Below are positions 1-9,500 of a DNA stretch of 64,000 nucleotides, one piece after another (position 1 is the stretch's first letter; each line of letters opens with the position of its first letter). A program made the translations under genes and the position numbers. Source of the DNA: Streptosporangium lutulentum (GTDB lineage Bacteria > Actinomycetota > Actinomycetes > Streptosporangiales > Streptosporangiaceae). The notes beneath the pieces are model-generated. The model was not told the DNA's origin. It ran no database searches and saw only the letters and a list, made by a program, of their open reading frames with translations. The DNA is taken from positions 744,001-808,000 of the forward strand of contig NZ_JAUSQU010000001.1 of NCBI RefSeq assembly GCF_030811455.1. Reading direction: 5' to 3'.

Positions 1-785
1 CCGATCCCGCCGACCGCGTACGGCGAGTCGTCGGGGATGACGGCCTTGCCGGGCAATGTCTTGATCACCGGCGCGCCCAGCACGTCGGCGACGGCCAGCA
101 CCTCCTGCCGCGCGTGCAGGGCGCCCGCGCCGGCCAGGATCGCGACCCTCTCTCCCGCGTTGAGCACCTCCGCCGCGGCCTGCAGGTCCTCGTGCCGGGG
201 GATGCCCGGCGGGGGCAGGTAGATCGGCGCGGTGGCGGGGGGTCGCGCCGGGGCGACGTGCTGGTAGGGATCGGCGTCGGCGGGGGCGACCTGCACGTCG
301 TTCGGGACGGACAGGTGGGCCACGCCGCGCCGGGCGTACGCGGTGCGGATCGCGATGTCCACCACGCCGGGCACCTGCGCCGGGTTGTCGACGACGAGGT
401 TGTACTCGGCGACGTCGGCGTAGAGCCGGTCGAGGTGGACCTCCTGCTGGTAGCCGGTGCCCAGCACACTGGTCTCCTGCATGCCGGTGATGGCCAGCAC
501 GGGCTGGTGGTCGAGTTTGGCGTCGTAGAGGCCGTTGAGCAGGTGGATGCCGCCGGGGCCCGAGGTCGCCAGGCAGACCCCTATGCGACCGGTGGCCTTG
601 GCGTGGGCGGCGGCCATGAACGCGGCCGCCTCCTCGTGGTGGACCAGGACGAACCTGACCCGGTCGGCGTGGCGGCGCAGGCCCTCCATGATGCCGTTGA
701 TGCCGTCGCCCGGCAGCCCGAAGATCGTATCGACCCCCCAGGCGGCCAGCCGTTCGACGAGTACTTCGGAGACGATGACGGTCAT
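1..785 (-). CDS. Thiamine-diphosphate-dependent enzyme (pyruvate oxidase/acetolactate synthase type), partial
   Basis: The frame starts at an ATG at 785 (MTVIVSEVLVERLAAWG) and stays open to the window edge, so only the first 261 residues are present. They cover the N-terminal pyrimidine-binding domain and the start of the central domain. The FGLPGDGIN stretch and Glu51 in VLVHHEEAAAF match the family's conserved nucleotide-activating glutamate region. The central domain begins near residue 190. Enzymes of this family decarboxylate pyruvate or related 2-oxoacids. Missing C-terminal sequence prevents a choice between quinone-dependent pyruvate dehydrogenase, pyruvate oxidase and an acetolactate synthase paralogue; a PoxB-like enzyme is my preference because of the HEEAAAF and GLPGDGIN wording. 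Confidence 0.88.
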   Translation of the reverse strand, partial: MTVIVSEVLVERLAAWGVDTIFGLPGDGINGIMEGLRRHADRVRFVLVHHEEAAAFMAAAHAKATGRIGVCLATSGPGGIHLLNGLYDAKLDHQPVLAITGMQETSVLGTGYQQEVHLDRLYADVAEYNLVVDNPAQVPGVVDIAIRTAYARRGVAHLSVPNDVQVAPADADPYQHVAPARPPATAPIYLPPPGIPRHEDLQAAAEVLNAGERVAILAGAGALHARQEVLAVADVLGAPVIKTLPGKAVIPDDSPYAVGGI

Positions 786-1122
786 ACCTGCGGGATGGCC
801 CGGCCACCCGGCCCTAAACGTTCGCCCTGTGGAAACTGTCACCCCTTTGCGAATTTTGTCATCTAAGCAGTGGTCGCCGAGGGGAGGGGTTGACCGCTGC
901 CCGAAACCGGCGGACCTGCAGATCACGTACACCGTCGACGGCGCCCGCCGCGTTTCCGAGCGGACGCCCGGCTGGTTGAGCGGCTATGGGGGTTCCTGCC
1001 CGTGAGGGTGGGCGCCGCCGCCTCCACCCGGTTCCGGCCCGGCGTCTACGGGGAGGTCGTCGACCGCCGGCAACGGGGATACGCGACCGGCGCCCCACCG
1101 GCCCTTCGGCGGTGGGGAAGCC
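786..1122. other. Intergenic stretch between TPP enzyme and LCP gene
   Basis: This 337-base stretch holds the upstream region of the minus-strand TPP gene (786-905), which is locally less GC-rich with a run around aattttgtcatctaa, and the GH15 relic. No intact gene, strong stem-loop or RNA gene was seen in it. Confidence 0.6.
907..1081 (+). pseudogene. C-terminal relic of a GH15 (glucoamylase/trehalase-like) glycosidase, frameshifted
   Basis: In the plus strand, 913-1002 reads DLQITYTVDGARRVSE, then WLSGYGGSCP, then a stop at 1003-1005. Shifting one base at about 1001 continues as VRVGAAAS, then FRPGVYGEVVD. This is the diagnostic order near the C-terminus of bacterial GH15 proteins (LQIMYG, GERRL, GYEGSRPVRVGNAA, VYGEV). 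Roughly 55 residues of similarity survive and the continuation after VYGEVVD is unrelated. No GH15 body lies upstream, where the TPP gene occupies the opposite strand. The family assignment comes from motif memory; that it is a non-functional remnant follows from the frameshift and the missing catalytic domain. Confidence 0.72.
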
Positions 1123-2664
1123 TCAGACGCATCCTTCGTTGATGTCCTTGGGCGCGGTCACGTCCGCCGGCTTGGCGCCGGAGGCCGCGCTGGGTTTGAC
1201 CGTCGGGCGGGCGCCGGGCCCGGCGGTCTGACCGGCGCCGGGCGCGGAGGGCTGGGCGGTGGCGGTGAGGGGCTGCCGGACGACGGTCGAGGCCCGGATG
1301 GCCTTCGCGGTGACGGTGCGGATCTTGCTCCAGTCGGGGTAGCCGGTGTTGATCAGCGGCGGGACGAACTGGACGCTCGTCACCTTGGCGCTCTTGACCT
1401 TCAGGGCCAGCGGGACCAGGTGCTCCAGCATGGAACGCGGGATGTCGGTCTGGAAGAGTTCCTTGGCGGCCAGCGCGACCTGGTTGAACCGCACCAGCAC
1501 GGTCGCGGGGTCGGACTGGGCGAGCAGGGCGCTCAGCACGCAGCGCTGGCGTCCCATCCGGGTGTAGTCGTCGCTGTTGGTGCGGGAGCGGGCGAACCAC
1601 ATGGCGTCGGCGCCGCCGAGCTTGCGGGTGCCCGCCTTGACCAGGCCCTCGTTGTACTTGCCGAAGACCACGTCCTGGGGCACGGTCAGCTTCACGCCCC
1701 CGATCGCGTCGATCAGCCGGGCGAAGCCCCAGATGTTCACCAGGGCGTACCAGTCGATCTTCAGGTTGAGCGTGTAGCCGATCGTGTCCATGAGCGTCTG
1801 GGTGCCCTGGTTCTTGCGGCCCCCGAAGATCTCCGGATGCATGTCGGCGTACTCCCAGACGGCGAAGAGCAGGTCCTCGCGCGAGCCGTCCGGGTTGGCG
1901 GGCAGCCGGAACCCGTCGGGGAACCGCTTGGCCATCGGGGTGCCGGGAAGGAAGCGGACGTTCTCCAGGTTGCGCGGCAGGCTCAGCAGCACGGTGTTGC
2001 CGGTCTTGACGTCGACGCTGGCCACGTTGATGCTGTCGGTCCGCACCCCCACCCGGTTGGTGTCCGCGTCGCCGCCGAGCAGCAGGATGTTCACCCGGTC
2101 GCGGCCCGCCCAGGGGTCCTGTTCCCGGGCGCCGCCGTCGCCGGTCTGGGATCGCGGTGTGGCCGGGGCGCTGAAGACGTCGTCCAGCGCCGACTGCGAG
2201 ACCGCCGCGTACTGCCCGACCAGGCTGAACGGCAGCAGCACGCCCACCGCCAGCACCCCCGCCACGCCTCCGGTGACGATCTGGTCCGTTCCGCGCAGCG
2301 TGCCGGGGTTCATCACCACGAATGAGTGCACGATCAGGGCGAACCAGGCGATGCCGAGCGCGATGGAGCCCACCGTGACGGCGGTCAGCCAGGACGACGT
2401 GACCAGTTGCCCGGCGAGCTCGCCGAGGTCGCTGGTGAGCACGACCCACAGCAGGGCCAGCAGCAACGCGGCGTAGACGGACAGGAGCGTCAGCCCGGTC
2501 CTGCGCCATCCGGCGCGCAGATGCGCGGCCCCGGGTGCGATCGCGGACAGTGCCGTCCATCCGATGACCGCGCCGACCCCGAGCGGCTTCGTTCTCTCCC
2601 GCAACTGCTCCCCGTTTCCTCCAGCTTGCGCGTCGCAGGGAGAGATAGTAGGGCGACAAACCAA
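1123..2664 (-). CDS. LytR-CpsA-Psr (LCP) family protein, probable cell-wall glycopolymer ligase
   Basis: The 513-residue protein begins with about 160 residues containing several membrane segments (SVYAALLLALLWVV; AVTVGSIALGIAWFALIVHS; VTGGVAGVLAVGVLL). An extracellular LCP domain follows. It carries the expected arginine/aspartate motifs: VGVRTDSINVASVD after INILLLGGDAD, then VLLSLPRNL, and MWFARSRTNSDDYTRMGRQ near the end of the domain. LCP proteins transfer undecaprenyl-linked teichoic acids or arabinogalactan to peptidoglycan. More membrane segments than the usual single anchor are seen, a pattern found in some actinobacterial LCP proteins. The C-terminus is a low-complexity Ala/Pro/Thr tail. 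The true start could be a few codons downstream of 2664. Confidence 0.92.
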   Translation of the reverse strand: MVCRPTISPCDAQAGGNGEQLRERTKPLGVGAVIGWTALSAIAPGAAHLRAGWRRTGLTLLSVYAALLLALLWVVLTSDLGELAGQLVTSSWLTAVTVGSIALGIAWFALIVHSFVVMNPGTLRGTDQIVTGGVAGVLAVGVLLPFSLVGQYAAVSQSALDDVFSAPATPRSQTGDGGAREQDPWAGRDRVNILLLGGDADTNRVGVRTDSINVASVDVKTGNTVLLSLPRNLENVRFLPGTPMAKRFPDGFRLPANPDGSREDLLFAVWEYADMHPEIFGGRKNQGTQTLMDTIGYTLNLKIDWYALVNIWGFARLIDAIGGVKLTVPQDVVFGKYNEGLVKAGTRKLGGADAMWFARSRTNSDDYTRMGRQRCVLSALLAQSDPATVLVRFNQVALAAKELFQTDIPRSMLEHLVPLALKVKSAKVTSVQFVPPLINTGYPDWSKIRTVTAKAIRASTVVRQPLTATAQPSAPGAGQTAGPGARPTVKPSAASGAKPADVTAPKDINEGCV

Positions 2665-2860
2665 GTAATGGGAGACAAATGCATGAACGGCACGGAAAGC
2701 TAATACGGCTTTATCGCCTCATTCATACTTAAATAGCTTTCGATCGCGCTTTCCGGTCAGGCCGAGGACGGCATGGCGAACGGCGCCGGAAGGCTCCCGG
2801 CGGACGCCCTCCGGGCGGGCCGGTCGAGCCCCGCGAGCCGCCCTGGCTACCCTGACCCCT

Positions 2861-3820
2861 ATGCCCGACGTTCTCGGTCCCGACTACCGGCTCAGAACCC
2901 TGCCCATGGCAGACGACTACGAGGGGGCGGTGGTCGCCTCGCTGGTGGAGCGGCGCGCCGCCGAGCCCACCGGCAGGGCCGTGCTCTACATCCACGGTTT
3001 CACCGACTACTTCTTCCAGACCCACCTGGCCGAGCACTTCGTCGACCAGGGGATCGATTTCTACGGACTCGATCTGCGCAAGTACGGCCGCTCGCTGCTG
3101 CCGCACCAGACCCGGGGGCTGGTGCGCAGCGTCACCGAGTACTTTCCGGAGATCGACGAGGCGATCCGGATCATCAGGGAGGAGGACGGCCACGACGACG
3201 TGATCATCAACGCGCACTCCACCGGGGGCCTGATCGCCGCACTCTGGGCCGACCGGGTCCGGGGCCGGGGGCTGGTCCAGGGGCTGCTGCTCAACAGTCC
3301 CTTCCTCGACCTCAACGTCCCCGCGCACCTGCGGGTCGCCGCCGACGCGCTGCGGGGTCCCCTGTCCAGGATGTCCCCGCGCACCGTCGTGCCCCTCGCC
3401 GCGGCCACCGCGTACGGCACGAGCCTGCACCGCGGCCACCGGGGGGAGTGGGACTTCGACCTGGAGTGGAAGCCGCTCGGCGGGTTCGCGGTGCACGCGG
3501 TCTGGCTGGCCGCGATCCGCCGGGCGCAGCGCAGGCTCCACGGCGGCCTCGGCGTGGACGTCCCCGTCCTGGTGCTCAGCGCGGAGAGGGGACTGCGGCT
3601 GCGTGACTTCGCGCCGGAGGCCCAGAGCGCGGACATCGTGCTCGATCCCCGGCAGATCGCCCGCTGGGCCACCAGCATCGGCCCGCACGTGACGTGCGTC
3701 CGGATCGCGGGCGGCATGCACGACCTGGTGCTGTCACCCGAACCCGTGCGCAAACGGGTCTTCGCCGAGATGGACCGCTGGATCACCTGCTACCAGGGAA
3801 ACGCGAAGAGGCTGAAGTAG
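2861..3820 (+). CDS. Alpha/beta hydrolase, monoacylglycerol-lipase/lysophospholipase type
   Basis: The protein has 319 residues. It has the hydrolase core with YIHGFTD (residues 43-49, oxyanion loop), the nucleophile Ser120 in AHSTGG and a plausible catalytic His287 in GGMHDLVLS. The Asp is probably in the VLSAERG-to-DIVLD region. There is no signal peptide, so it is probably cytosolic. The last 31 bases overlap the tail of the convergent hydrolase gene. It is monocistronic and divergent from the LCP gene across about 196 bases that are visibly AT-richer and should hold both promoters. The substrate is unknown; the serine lipase/esterase class is secure, the exact substrate is not. Confidence 0.9.
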   Translation: MPDVLGPDYRLRTLPMADDYEGAVVASLVERRAAEPTGRAVLYIHGFTDYFFQTHLAEHFVDQGIDFYGLDLRKYGRSLLPHQTRGLVRSVTEYFPEIDEAIRIIREEDGHDDVIINAHSTGGLIAALWADRVRGRGLVQGLLLNSPFLDLNVPAHLRVAADALRGPLSRMSPRTVVPLAAATAYGTSLHRGHRGEWDFDLEWKPLGGFAVHAVWLAAIRRAQRRLHGGLGVDVPVLVLSAERGLRLRDFAPEAQSADIVLDPRQIARWATSIGPHVTCVRIAGGMHDLVLSPEPVRKRVFAEMDRWITCYQGNAKRLK

Positions 3821-5307
3821 GCTCCGGCGATCAGGAGCAGGCCGGTGCTGCCCAGCACCCCGATGATCGCGGCGTGCTGGGAACGGCTGGGCTGCCAGCC
3901 CTCCCGCAGCCCGGAGACCACGGCCGCCACGGCCGTGACCTCCTGCACCAGCATGAGCAACGCCAGGATCCTGATGACCAGCCACCCGGAGAGCACCGCG
4001 GGCCAGGCCCCCGCCTGGTTGACGGAGAACAGCACCAGCAATGTGATGAACGCGAGCACCGAGACGAGCAGCCCGAGCCCGGTCCACGCCATCCGGCGGA
4101 AGCGGCGCCGGATCGGCGGCCAGATCCGGGCGTTGGTCTCGGCGGCCAGCTGCCGGCCGCGCAGCCGTACCACCATCGCCGCCACCGGGCCCACCACGTA
4201 ACCGCCGGCGGCCAGGCAGAGCGCCAGCCCGAGGACCGTGCCCCCGGCGTACCAGGGGGCGGTGGGAACATCGCTCGCCTGGTAACGCTGGACCGGGGTG
4301 GCGCCGGCGATGTGGATCGCGGGCCGGGCCGTCCGGGGAAGGCCCAGGACCCAGTTGGAGAGCGTCTGCAGGTAGCCCGGCGCCAGGGGGCCTCCCTGGA
4401 TGCGCATGCCGTGGTCGGCGCCGTTGAGGTAGCGGATCGTGTAGTTGGAGTTGCCGCCCTCGGCCAGCGCGCCGGTGAGCGCCTGGCTGCTCTCCACGAA
4501 GGGGATCGACGGGTCGCGCGTGCCGTACAGGGCCAGGACCGGCTGGTGGAGTCGGCGCAGCATGGGCAGGCCGTCGTAGCGCAGGAAGTTCATGCGGACC
4601 GAGCCCATCGCCCGGGTGAGCAGCTCGCGCACCCCGCTGGGCGCGTGCAGCCGGTCGAGCTGCTCGCTCAGCGCCCAGGTGACCTGCCGCATGGGGGAGA
4701 CGTTGGGCGCGGAGACCAGCACGGTGAACCCGACGTCCTTGCTCCTGGCGGCGGCGATGGGGGTCACCCAGCTCCCCTCGCTCACCCCCCAGAGCCCGAT
4801 CCTGGCCGGGTCGACGTCGGGGCGCTGCCGCAGCCGCGTCAGGACGCGCAGGGCGTCGTCGGCGAGCAGCTCGAAGTCGCGGTTGAGAAAGTCGTAGCCC
4901 ACGGTCCGCTTGTCGTAGGTGAGCGTGACGATCCCGGCCCTCGCCAGCCACTCGGCCTGCGTCGTGAACTCGCCCCGGACCCCGGGCCCGGCCCCCTGCA
5001 CGAAGATCAGCGCGGGATGCCGTCCCGGGGTGAGCGGCGCGCGGATCGTGGCCCCCAGAACCGTGCCGTCTCCGGCGCGGACGCTGATGTCCTGAGTGGT
5101 GATCTTCCCGTTCGCGGCGACGGGCTTGACCTCGGACGGAGGCTGAGGGGGCAGGGTCTGGAAGACCGGGTCGGCGGTCATCGGAGTGGGGTCGAACGCC
5201 GGCGGCAGCGTGTAGCCCAGCGTCGCGAGGATAAGCAGAATCAAGGCCGCGGCCATGCTCAGCACGCCTCGACCGGCCTGTGCGACATTCCGGATCTCGC
5301 CCGTCAC
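3790..5307 (-). CDS. Membrane-anchored alpha/beta hydrolase (dienelactone-hydrolase-like) with C-terminal membrane segments
   Basis: The protein has 505 residues. An N-terminal membrane segment (about 14-32, SMAAALILLILATLGYTL) is followed by an exported hydrolase domain. This contains the FVQGAGPG loop (102-109), nucleophile Ser176 in GVSEGSW, the LYGTRDPSIP aspartate strand and GADHGM, the likely catalytic histidine. After about residue 360 come four further membrane segments, an unusual addition for this fold. The domain order suggests a surface-exposed esterase or peptidase tethered at both ends. Its tail overlaps the convergent upstream hydrolase gene by 31 bases. The substrate cannot be told from sequence. 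Confidence 0.88.
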   Translation of the reverse strand: MTGEIRNVAQAGRGVLSMAAALILLILATLGYTLPPAFDPTPMTADPVFQTLPPQPPSEVKPVAANGKITTQDISVRAGDGTVLGATIRAPLTPGRHPALIFVQGAGPGVRGEFTTQAEWLARAGIVTLTYDKRTVGYDFLNRDFELLADDALRVLTRLRQRPDVDPARIGLWGVSEGSWVTPIAAARSKDVGFTVLVSAPNVSPMRQVTWALSEQLDRLHAPSGVRELLTRAMGSVRMNFLRYDGLPMLRRLHQPVLALYGTRDPSIPFVESSQALTGALAEGGNSNYTIRYLNGADHGMRIQGGPLAPGYLQTLSNWVLGLPRTARPAIHIAGATPVQRYQASDVPTAPWYAGGTVLGLALCLAAGGYVVGPVAAMVVRLRGRQLAAETNARIWPPIRRRFRRMAWTGLGLLVSVLAFITLLVLFSVNQAGAWPAVLSGWLVIRILALLMLVQEVTAVAAVVSGLREGWQPSRSQHAAIIGVLGSTGLLLIAGAYFSLFAFPW

Positions 5308-5362
5308 TCGCCTCCGTGATGGCCATATGGAGGTATCGTTCCCCTCGATCTTTAAGGGTACT

Positions 5363-5379
5363 CATGAGCGGGGCTCATG
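5363..5379. promoter_or_regulatory. Short perfect inverted repeat upstream of sbcD
   Basis: CATGAGC and GCTCATG form 7-base arms around a 3-base centre, 70 bases before the sbcD start and in the divergent region shared with the membrane hydrolase. It may be an operator or a weak stem-loop. No regulator match is known to me. Confidence 0.4.
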
Positions 5380-5448
5380 GGCAGGGGGAGAGACCCACGT
5401 GATGAGAGTGGCGTCATTTATCGCCGGGGCCTGTTAGCTTCATGCGAC

Positions 5449-6576
5449 ATGCGGATGCTGCACACATCGGACTGGCATCTGGGCCGTTCGTTCCATCGGG
5501 AGAGTCTCCTGGGCGCCCAGGGAGTCTTCGTCGACCATCTGATCGAGACGGTCAGGTCGGAGCGGGTCGACGTGGTCGTCGTCTCCGGCGACGTCTACGA
5601 CCGGGCGCTGCCCTCGGTCGACGCGGTGGAGCTGTGCAACCAGGCACTGCGGCGGCTGGCCGCCGAGGGCGTCCGCACCGTGGTGATCAGCGGCAACCAC
5701 GACTCGGCGCGCCGTCTCGGTTTCGGCGCCGACCTGATCGACGCCGCGGGGGTTCACCTGCGCACCGATCCGGGGCGGGTCGGTGAGCCGGTGATGATCG
5801 ACGACGTCGCCTTCTACGGCATCCCCTACCTGGAGCCCGAGCTGGTGCGCGTCCCCTGGGAGTTGCCCGAGCGCACCCACACCGCCGCGATCGGCCACGC
5901 CATGTCCCGGATCCGCGACGATCTCTCCCGGCGGGGCTCCCGGTCGGTGGTCCTCGCCCACGCGTTCGTGACCGGGGGGAAGGCCAGCGACAGCGAGCGC
6001 GACATCAGCGTCGGCGGCGTCGCGCACGTCCCGGTTTCGGCCTTCGACGGCGTCGACTACGTGGCGCTGGGACATCTGCACGGCCGCCAGCGGATGAGCG
6101 AGACCGTCCGTTACTCCGGCTCCCCCATCGCCTACTCCTTCTCCGAGGTCGGCCAGGTGAAGGGTTCCTGGCTGGTGGACCTCGACGCCGGCGGCCGGGT
6201 GAGCGCCGAGTTCGCCGAGGCCCCGGTGCCCCGGCCGGTCAACCGGCTCAGCGGTCGTATCGACGACCTGCTGACCTCCGCCGAGCACGCCCCCTACGAG
6301 GATCACTGGCTCCAGGTGGTGCTCACCGACCGGGTCCGGCCCAAGGGGGCCATGGACCGGCTCAGGTCCCGCTTCCCGCACACGCTCAGCCTGTCCTTCG
6401 AGCCCGAGGGCGGGGTCCAGGAAGCCGCGGCGCGCCCCAGGGTCGCGGGCCGTCCCGAGATCGAGGTGGCCCTCGACTTCGTCCGCGAGGTGCGGGGCGA
6501 GGCCGCCGACCCCGCCGAGACCAGGTTGCTCCAGAAGGCCATCGAGGAAAGCCGGACCAGGGAGGCGATGGCGTAG
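5449..6576 (+). CDS. sbcD: Exonuclease SbcCD subunit D (Mre11-type nuclease)
   Basis: I chose the ATG at 5449 because the protein then begins MRMLHTSDWHLGRSF, the standard SbcD N-terminus. It has 375 residues. All metallophosphoesterase motifs are visible: D8-x-H10, SGDVYDR, SGNHDS, LAHAFV and ALGHLHG. It forms the manganese nuclease subunit of the SbcCD complex, which opens hairpins and trims protein-blocked DNA ends during replication repair. The stop codon is followed immediately by the ATG of sbcC, so the two are co-transcribed and probably translationally coupled. Confidence 0.97.
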   Translation: MRMLHTSDWHLGRSFHRESLLGAQGVFVDHLIETVRSERVDVVVVSGDVYDRALPSVDAVELCNQALRRLAAEGVRTVVISGNHDSARRLGFGADLIDAAGVHLRTDPGRVGEPVMIDDVAFYGIPYLEPELVRVPWELPERTHTAAIGHAMSRIRDDLSRRGSRSVVLAHAFVTGGKASDSERDISVGGVAHVPVSAFDGVDYVALGHLHGRQRMSETVRYSGSPIAYSFSEVGQVKGSWLVDLDAGGRVSAEFAEAPVPRPVNRLSGRIDDLLTSAEHAPYEDHWLQVVLTDRVRPKGAMDRLRSRFPHTLSLSFEPEGGVQEAAARPRVAGRPEIEVALDFVREVRGEAADPAETRLLQKAIEESRTREAMA

Positions 6577-9500
6577 ATGCGCCCGCACCGTTTGTGGATC
6601 TCCGCGTTCGGTTCCTTCCCCGCCGAGGAGGAGGTCGACTTCGACGCCCTCACGGAGGCGGGGCTGTTTTTGATCCACGGCCCCACCGGCGCGGGCAAGA
6701 CCACCGTCCTCGACGCGCTCTGCTACGCCCTCTACGGCAGGGTGCCGGGCAAGCGCGACAGCGCCAAGAGCCTGCGCTGTGATCACGCGCCCGCCGGCCG
6801 GGGGCCGAGCGTGGCGCTGGAGGTCACGGTCAGGGGCAGGCGACTGAAGATCACCCGATCGCCGGCCTGGCAGCGCCCGAAGATCAGGGGCACCGGCACC
6901 ACCAGGGAGAACGAGAAGGCACTCCTCCAGGAGCTCAATCCCGCGGGGGAGTGGATCGGGCTGACCACCCGGGTCGACGAGGCCGGCGAGCTGATCGGCA
7001 CCCTGCTGGGCATGAACGCCGACCAGTTCTTCCAGGTCGCGATGTTGCCCCAGGGCGATTTCGCGAAGTTCCTGCGCGCCGACGGTGAAGACCGCCGCAA
7101 GGTCCTCGAACGCCTCTTCTCCGTGAAGATCTACGCCGCCGCCGAGTCCTGGCTCGCGAACACGCGGACCGAGGCCCACCGCGAGCAGCAGTCCCTCCGC
7201 AGGGAGGTGGACTTCGCCGCCAAGCGCCTGGAGGAGGCCGCAGGCCCCGGCCTCCTCGCGGCCCTGGCCGAGGGCGACCTCCCGGACGGCGCGGCCTCGG
7301 AGGAACTCCCGGACGGGACGGTCTCCGAAGAGGGGTCCGGCGCCGCGCGGGCGGCCTCCGAGCTCGCCGGTGAGACCGCTCCGGGGGAGGACGCCGGGCC
7401 GCGAGGAGCGGTGGTCTCCGTGGAGGAGGACCCGCTGGAATGGGCCCGCGCGCTTGAGGAGCTCGCCGGGCGGGCGGCCGCCCGGGTGCGCCGCGACTGC
7501 GCCGAGGGCGAGGTCGCGGTGCGCGAGGCGCGCGGAAGCCTGGAGTACGGCACCGCGCTGGCCGACCGGCGGCGTCGCCACGCCGAGGCGCTGACGCGGA
7601 GCCGCACGGTGGAGGAGACCGCGGAGGAGAGGGTGGATCTGCAGGCCACCCTGACGGAGGCCGCCCGCGCGGACCGGCTGCTCCCGCTGATCCAGGGCGC
7701 CGAGCAGCGGGCCGAGGCCGCGACCAAGGCCTGCCGGCTGGCCGCCGACGCCGTGGCCAGGGCGCTTCCCCTCCTCGGCGCCGGCCGGGATCCCAGCCCG
7801 GACCTCCTGGCCTCGCTGGAGCGCGACCGCCGAAGCGAGATCACCCGCCTGGGTGAGCTGCGCGCCGAGGAGTCACGCCTGGCGAGGATCGTCCGGGAAC
7901 GCGAGCAGACCGATCGGGAGATCGCCGGGCTGATCGCCGCGCAGACCGAGACCGACGCCCGGCTGGAGGTCATTCCCGGACTCCGGCTCGACGTGGACGG
8001 CCGGCTCACGGCCGCCCGTCTCGACGCCGCCCGGGTTCCCGCCGCCGAGTCGGCGGCCGAGAGCGCCGCGGCCCGGCTCCGGGCGGCCGAGCACCGTGAG
8101 GAACTGGCAGCCGAGCTGGCCGTCGCCCGCGCGGACCTGGAGGCCAGGCTCTCCGCCCTGCCCGTCACGCCGGAAGAGACCGTGGCGCCGGAAGAGACCG
8201 TGGCGCCGGACGAGACCGTGGAGCCGGATGAGGCCCAGACCCGCGAGGCGCTGGCCTCCCGGGGGCGCGAGCGCCGCGAGGAGCTCGCGGGGCTGGAAGG
8301 GCTGCGAGCCGACGAGGCCCGGCTCGCCGAGCTGGACGGTCTGCTCGCCGGGCTGGACCTCGATCTCCAGGAGTCGGCCCGGCAGGAGTCCGCGCTCCGC
8401 GAGATCCAGGAAAGACTGCCCGCCGAGTCGGCGGAGGCCGCGGCCCGGCTGGCCGCGACCAGAGCCAAGGCGGCCGGGATCCCGGCCGCGCGGGCAGCGG
8501 CGGCCGCCGCCGCCGCCGTACTCACCGCCGCCCGGCGCCGCGACGACCTCCGCGCCGAACTGGAGACGGCGCGCGTGGCCCAGGTGGAGGCCGTCGACGA
8601 CGCCCAGAGGCTCCGTGACCTGCACCAGGATCTCCGGCAGGCCAGGATCGAGGGCATGGCCGCCGAGCTCGCGGCCAAACTCACCCCCGGTGCCCCCTGC
8701 TCGGTCTGCGGCTCCCCCGACCACCCCGCCCCGGCGGCCCCCGCCGACGAGGCGCCCACCGCCGAGGACGAACGCACCGCCCAGAGCGCCTACGAGAAGG
8801 CCATGGAACGGCGCCAGAACGCCGGCAACACCGTCACCGCCCTGAACTCCCGGCTGGAGGAGGCCCTCGCCGTCGCGGGTGACCTGACCGTACGGCAGGC
8901 CGAGGAGATCCTCGCCGGGACCGAACGGGAACTGGAGGCCCTGACCGGTGCGGCGAGCACCGAGGAGGCACTCGCGGGGGAGGTGGAGCGCCTCACCGCC
9001 GAGCTGGACGAAGCCAGGGCGCGAGCCGCGGAGATCGCCCGGCGGCTGGCCGAAGACCGTATGCGCCGGACGGGATGGCGGGCCGAGCACGACCGGCTGA
9101 CCGCCCGCCTGGACGGAGCCCGCGGCGCGGACCCCACCGTTCAGGCGCGCCGCGACCGTCTCGCGGGAGAGGCCGCGCTCCTCGCCGACGCCCTCACCGC
9201 GGCGACCCGCGTCGCCGAGGTCGCGGCCGGACACCGCGAGGCGTGCGGCAGGACCGACCTCACCGTGGAGCTCGCGAGGGCCGGGCTCGCCGAGGCGGAG
9301 CGGGCGCTGACGGCGCTGCGCGAGTCGGCGGAGGCGGAGGAGCGGCTGCGGAACGAGACGGAGGCTCTGGCCGCCGAGTTCGGACGACTGCAGGAGAGCT
9401 CACGCGAGCTCGCGATCGCCCTCTCCGCCCGCCGTACGAACGTCGAAGCGCTCGCCTCCGACATCGAGCGGCTGACCGGCCGCCTCGACGAGGCCCGCGG

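Noticed and set aside
1046..2659. 537-codon frame in the LCP gene
   Set aside because: Arg/Pro/Gly-rich shadow in another frame on the same strand, without domain motifs. The LCP frame is clearly coding.
5440..7581. 713-codon minus-strand frame opposite sbcD/sbcC
   Set aside because: It runs antisense to sbcD and sbcC with no motifs of its own. It is a high-GC shadow of the real genes.
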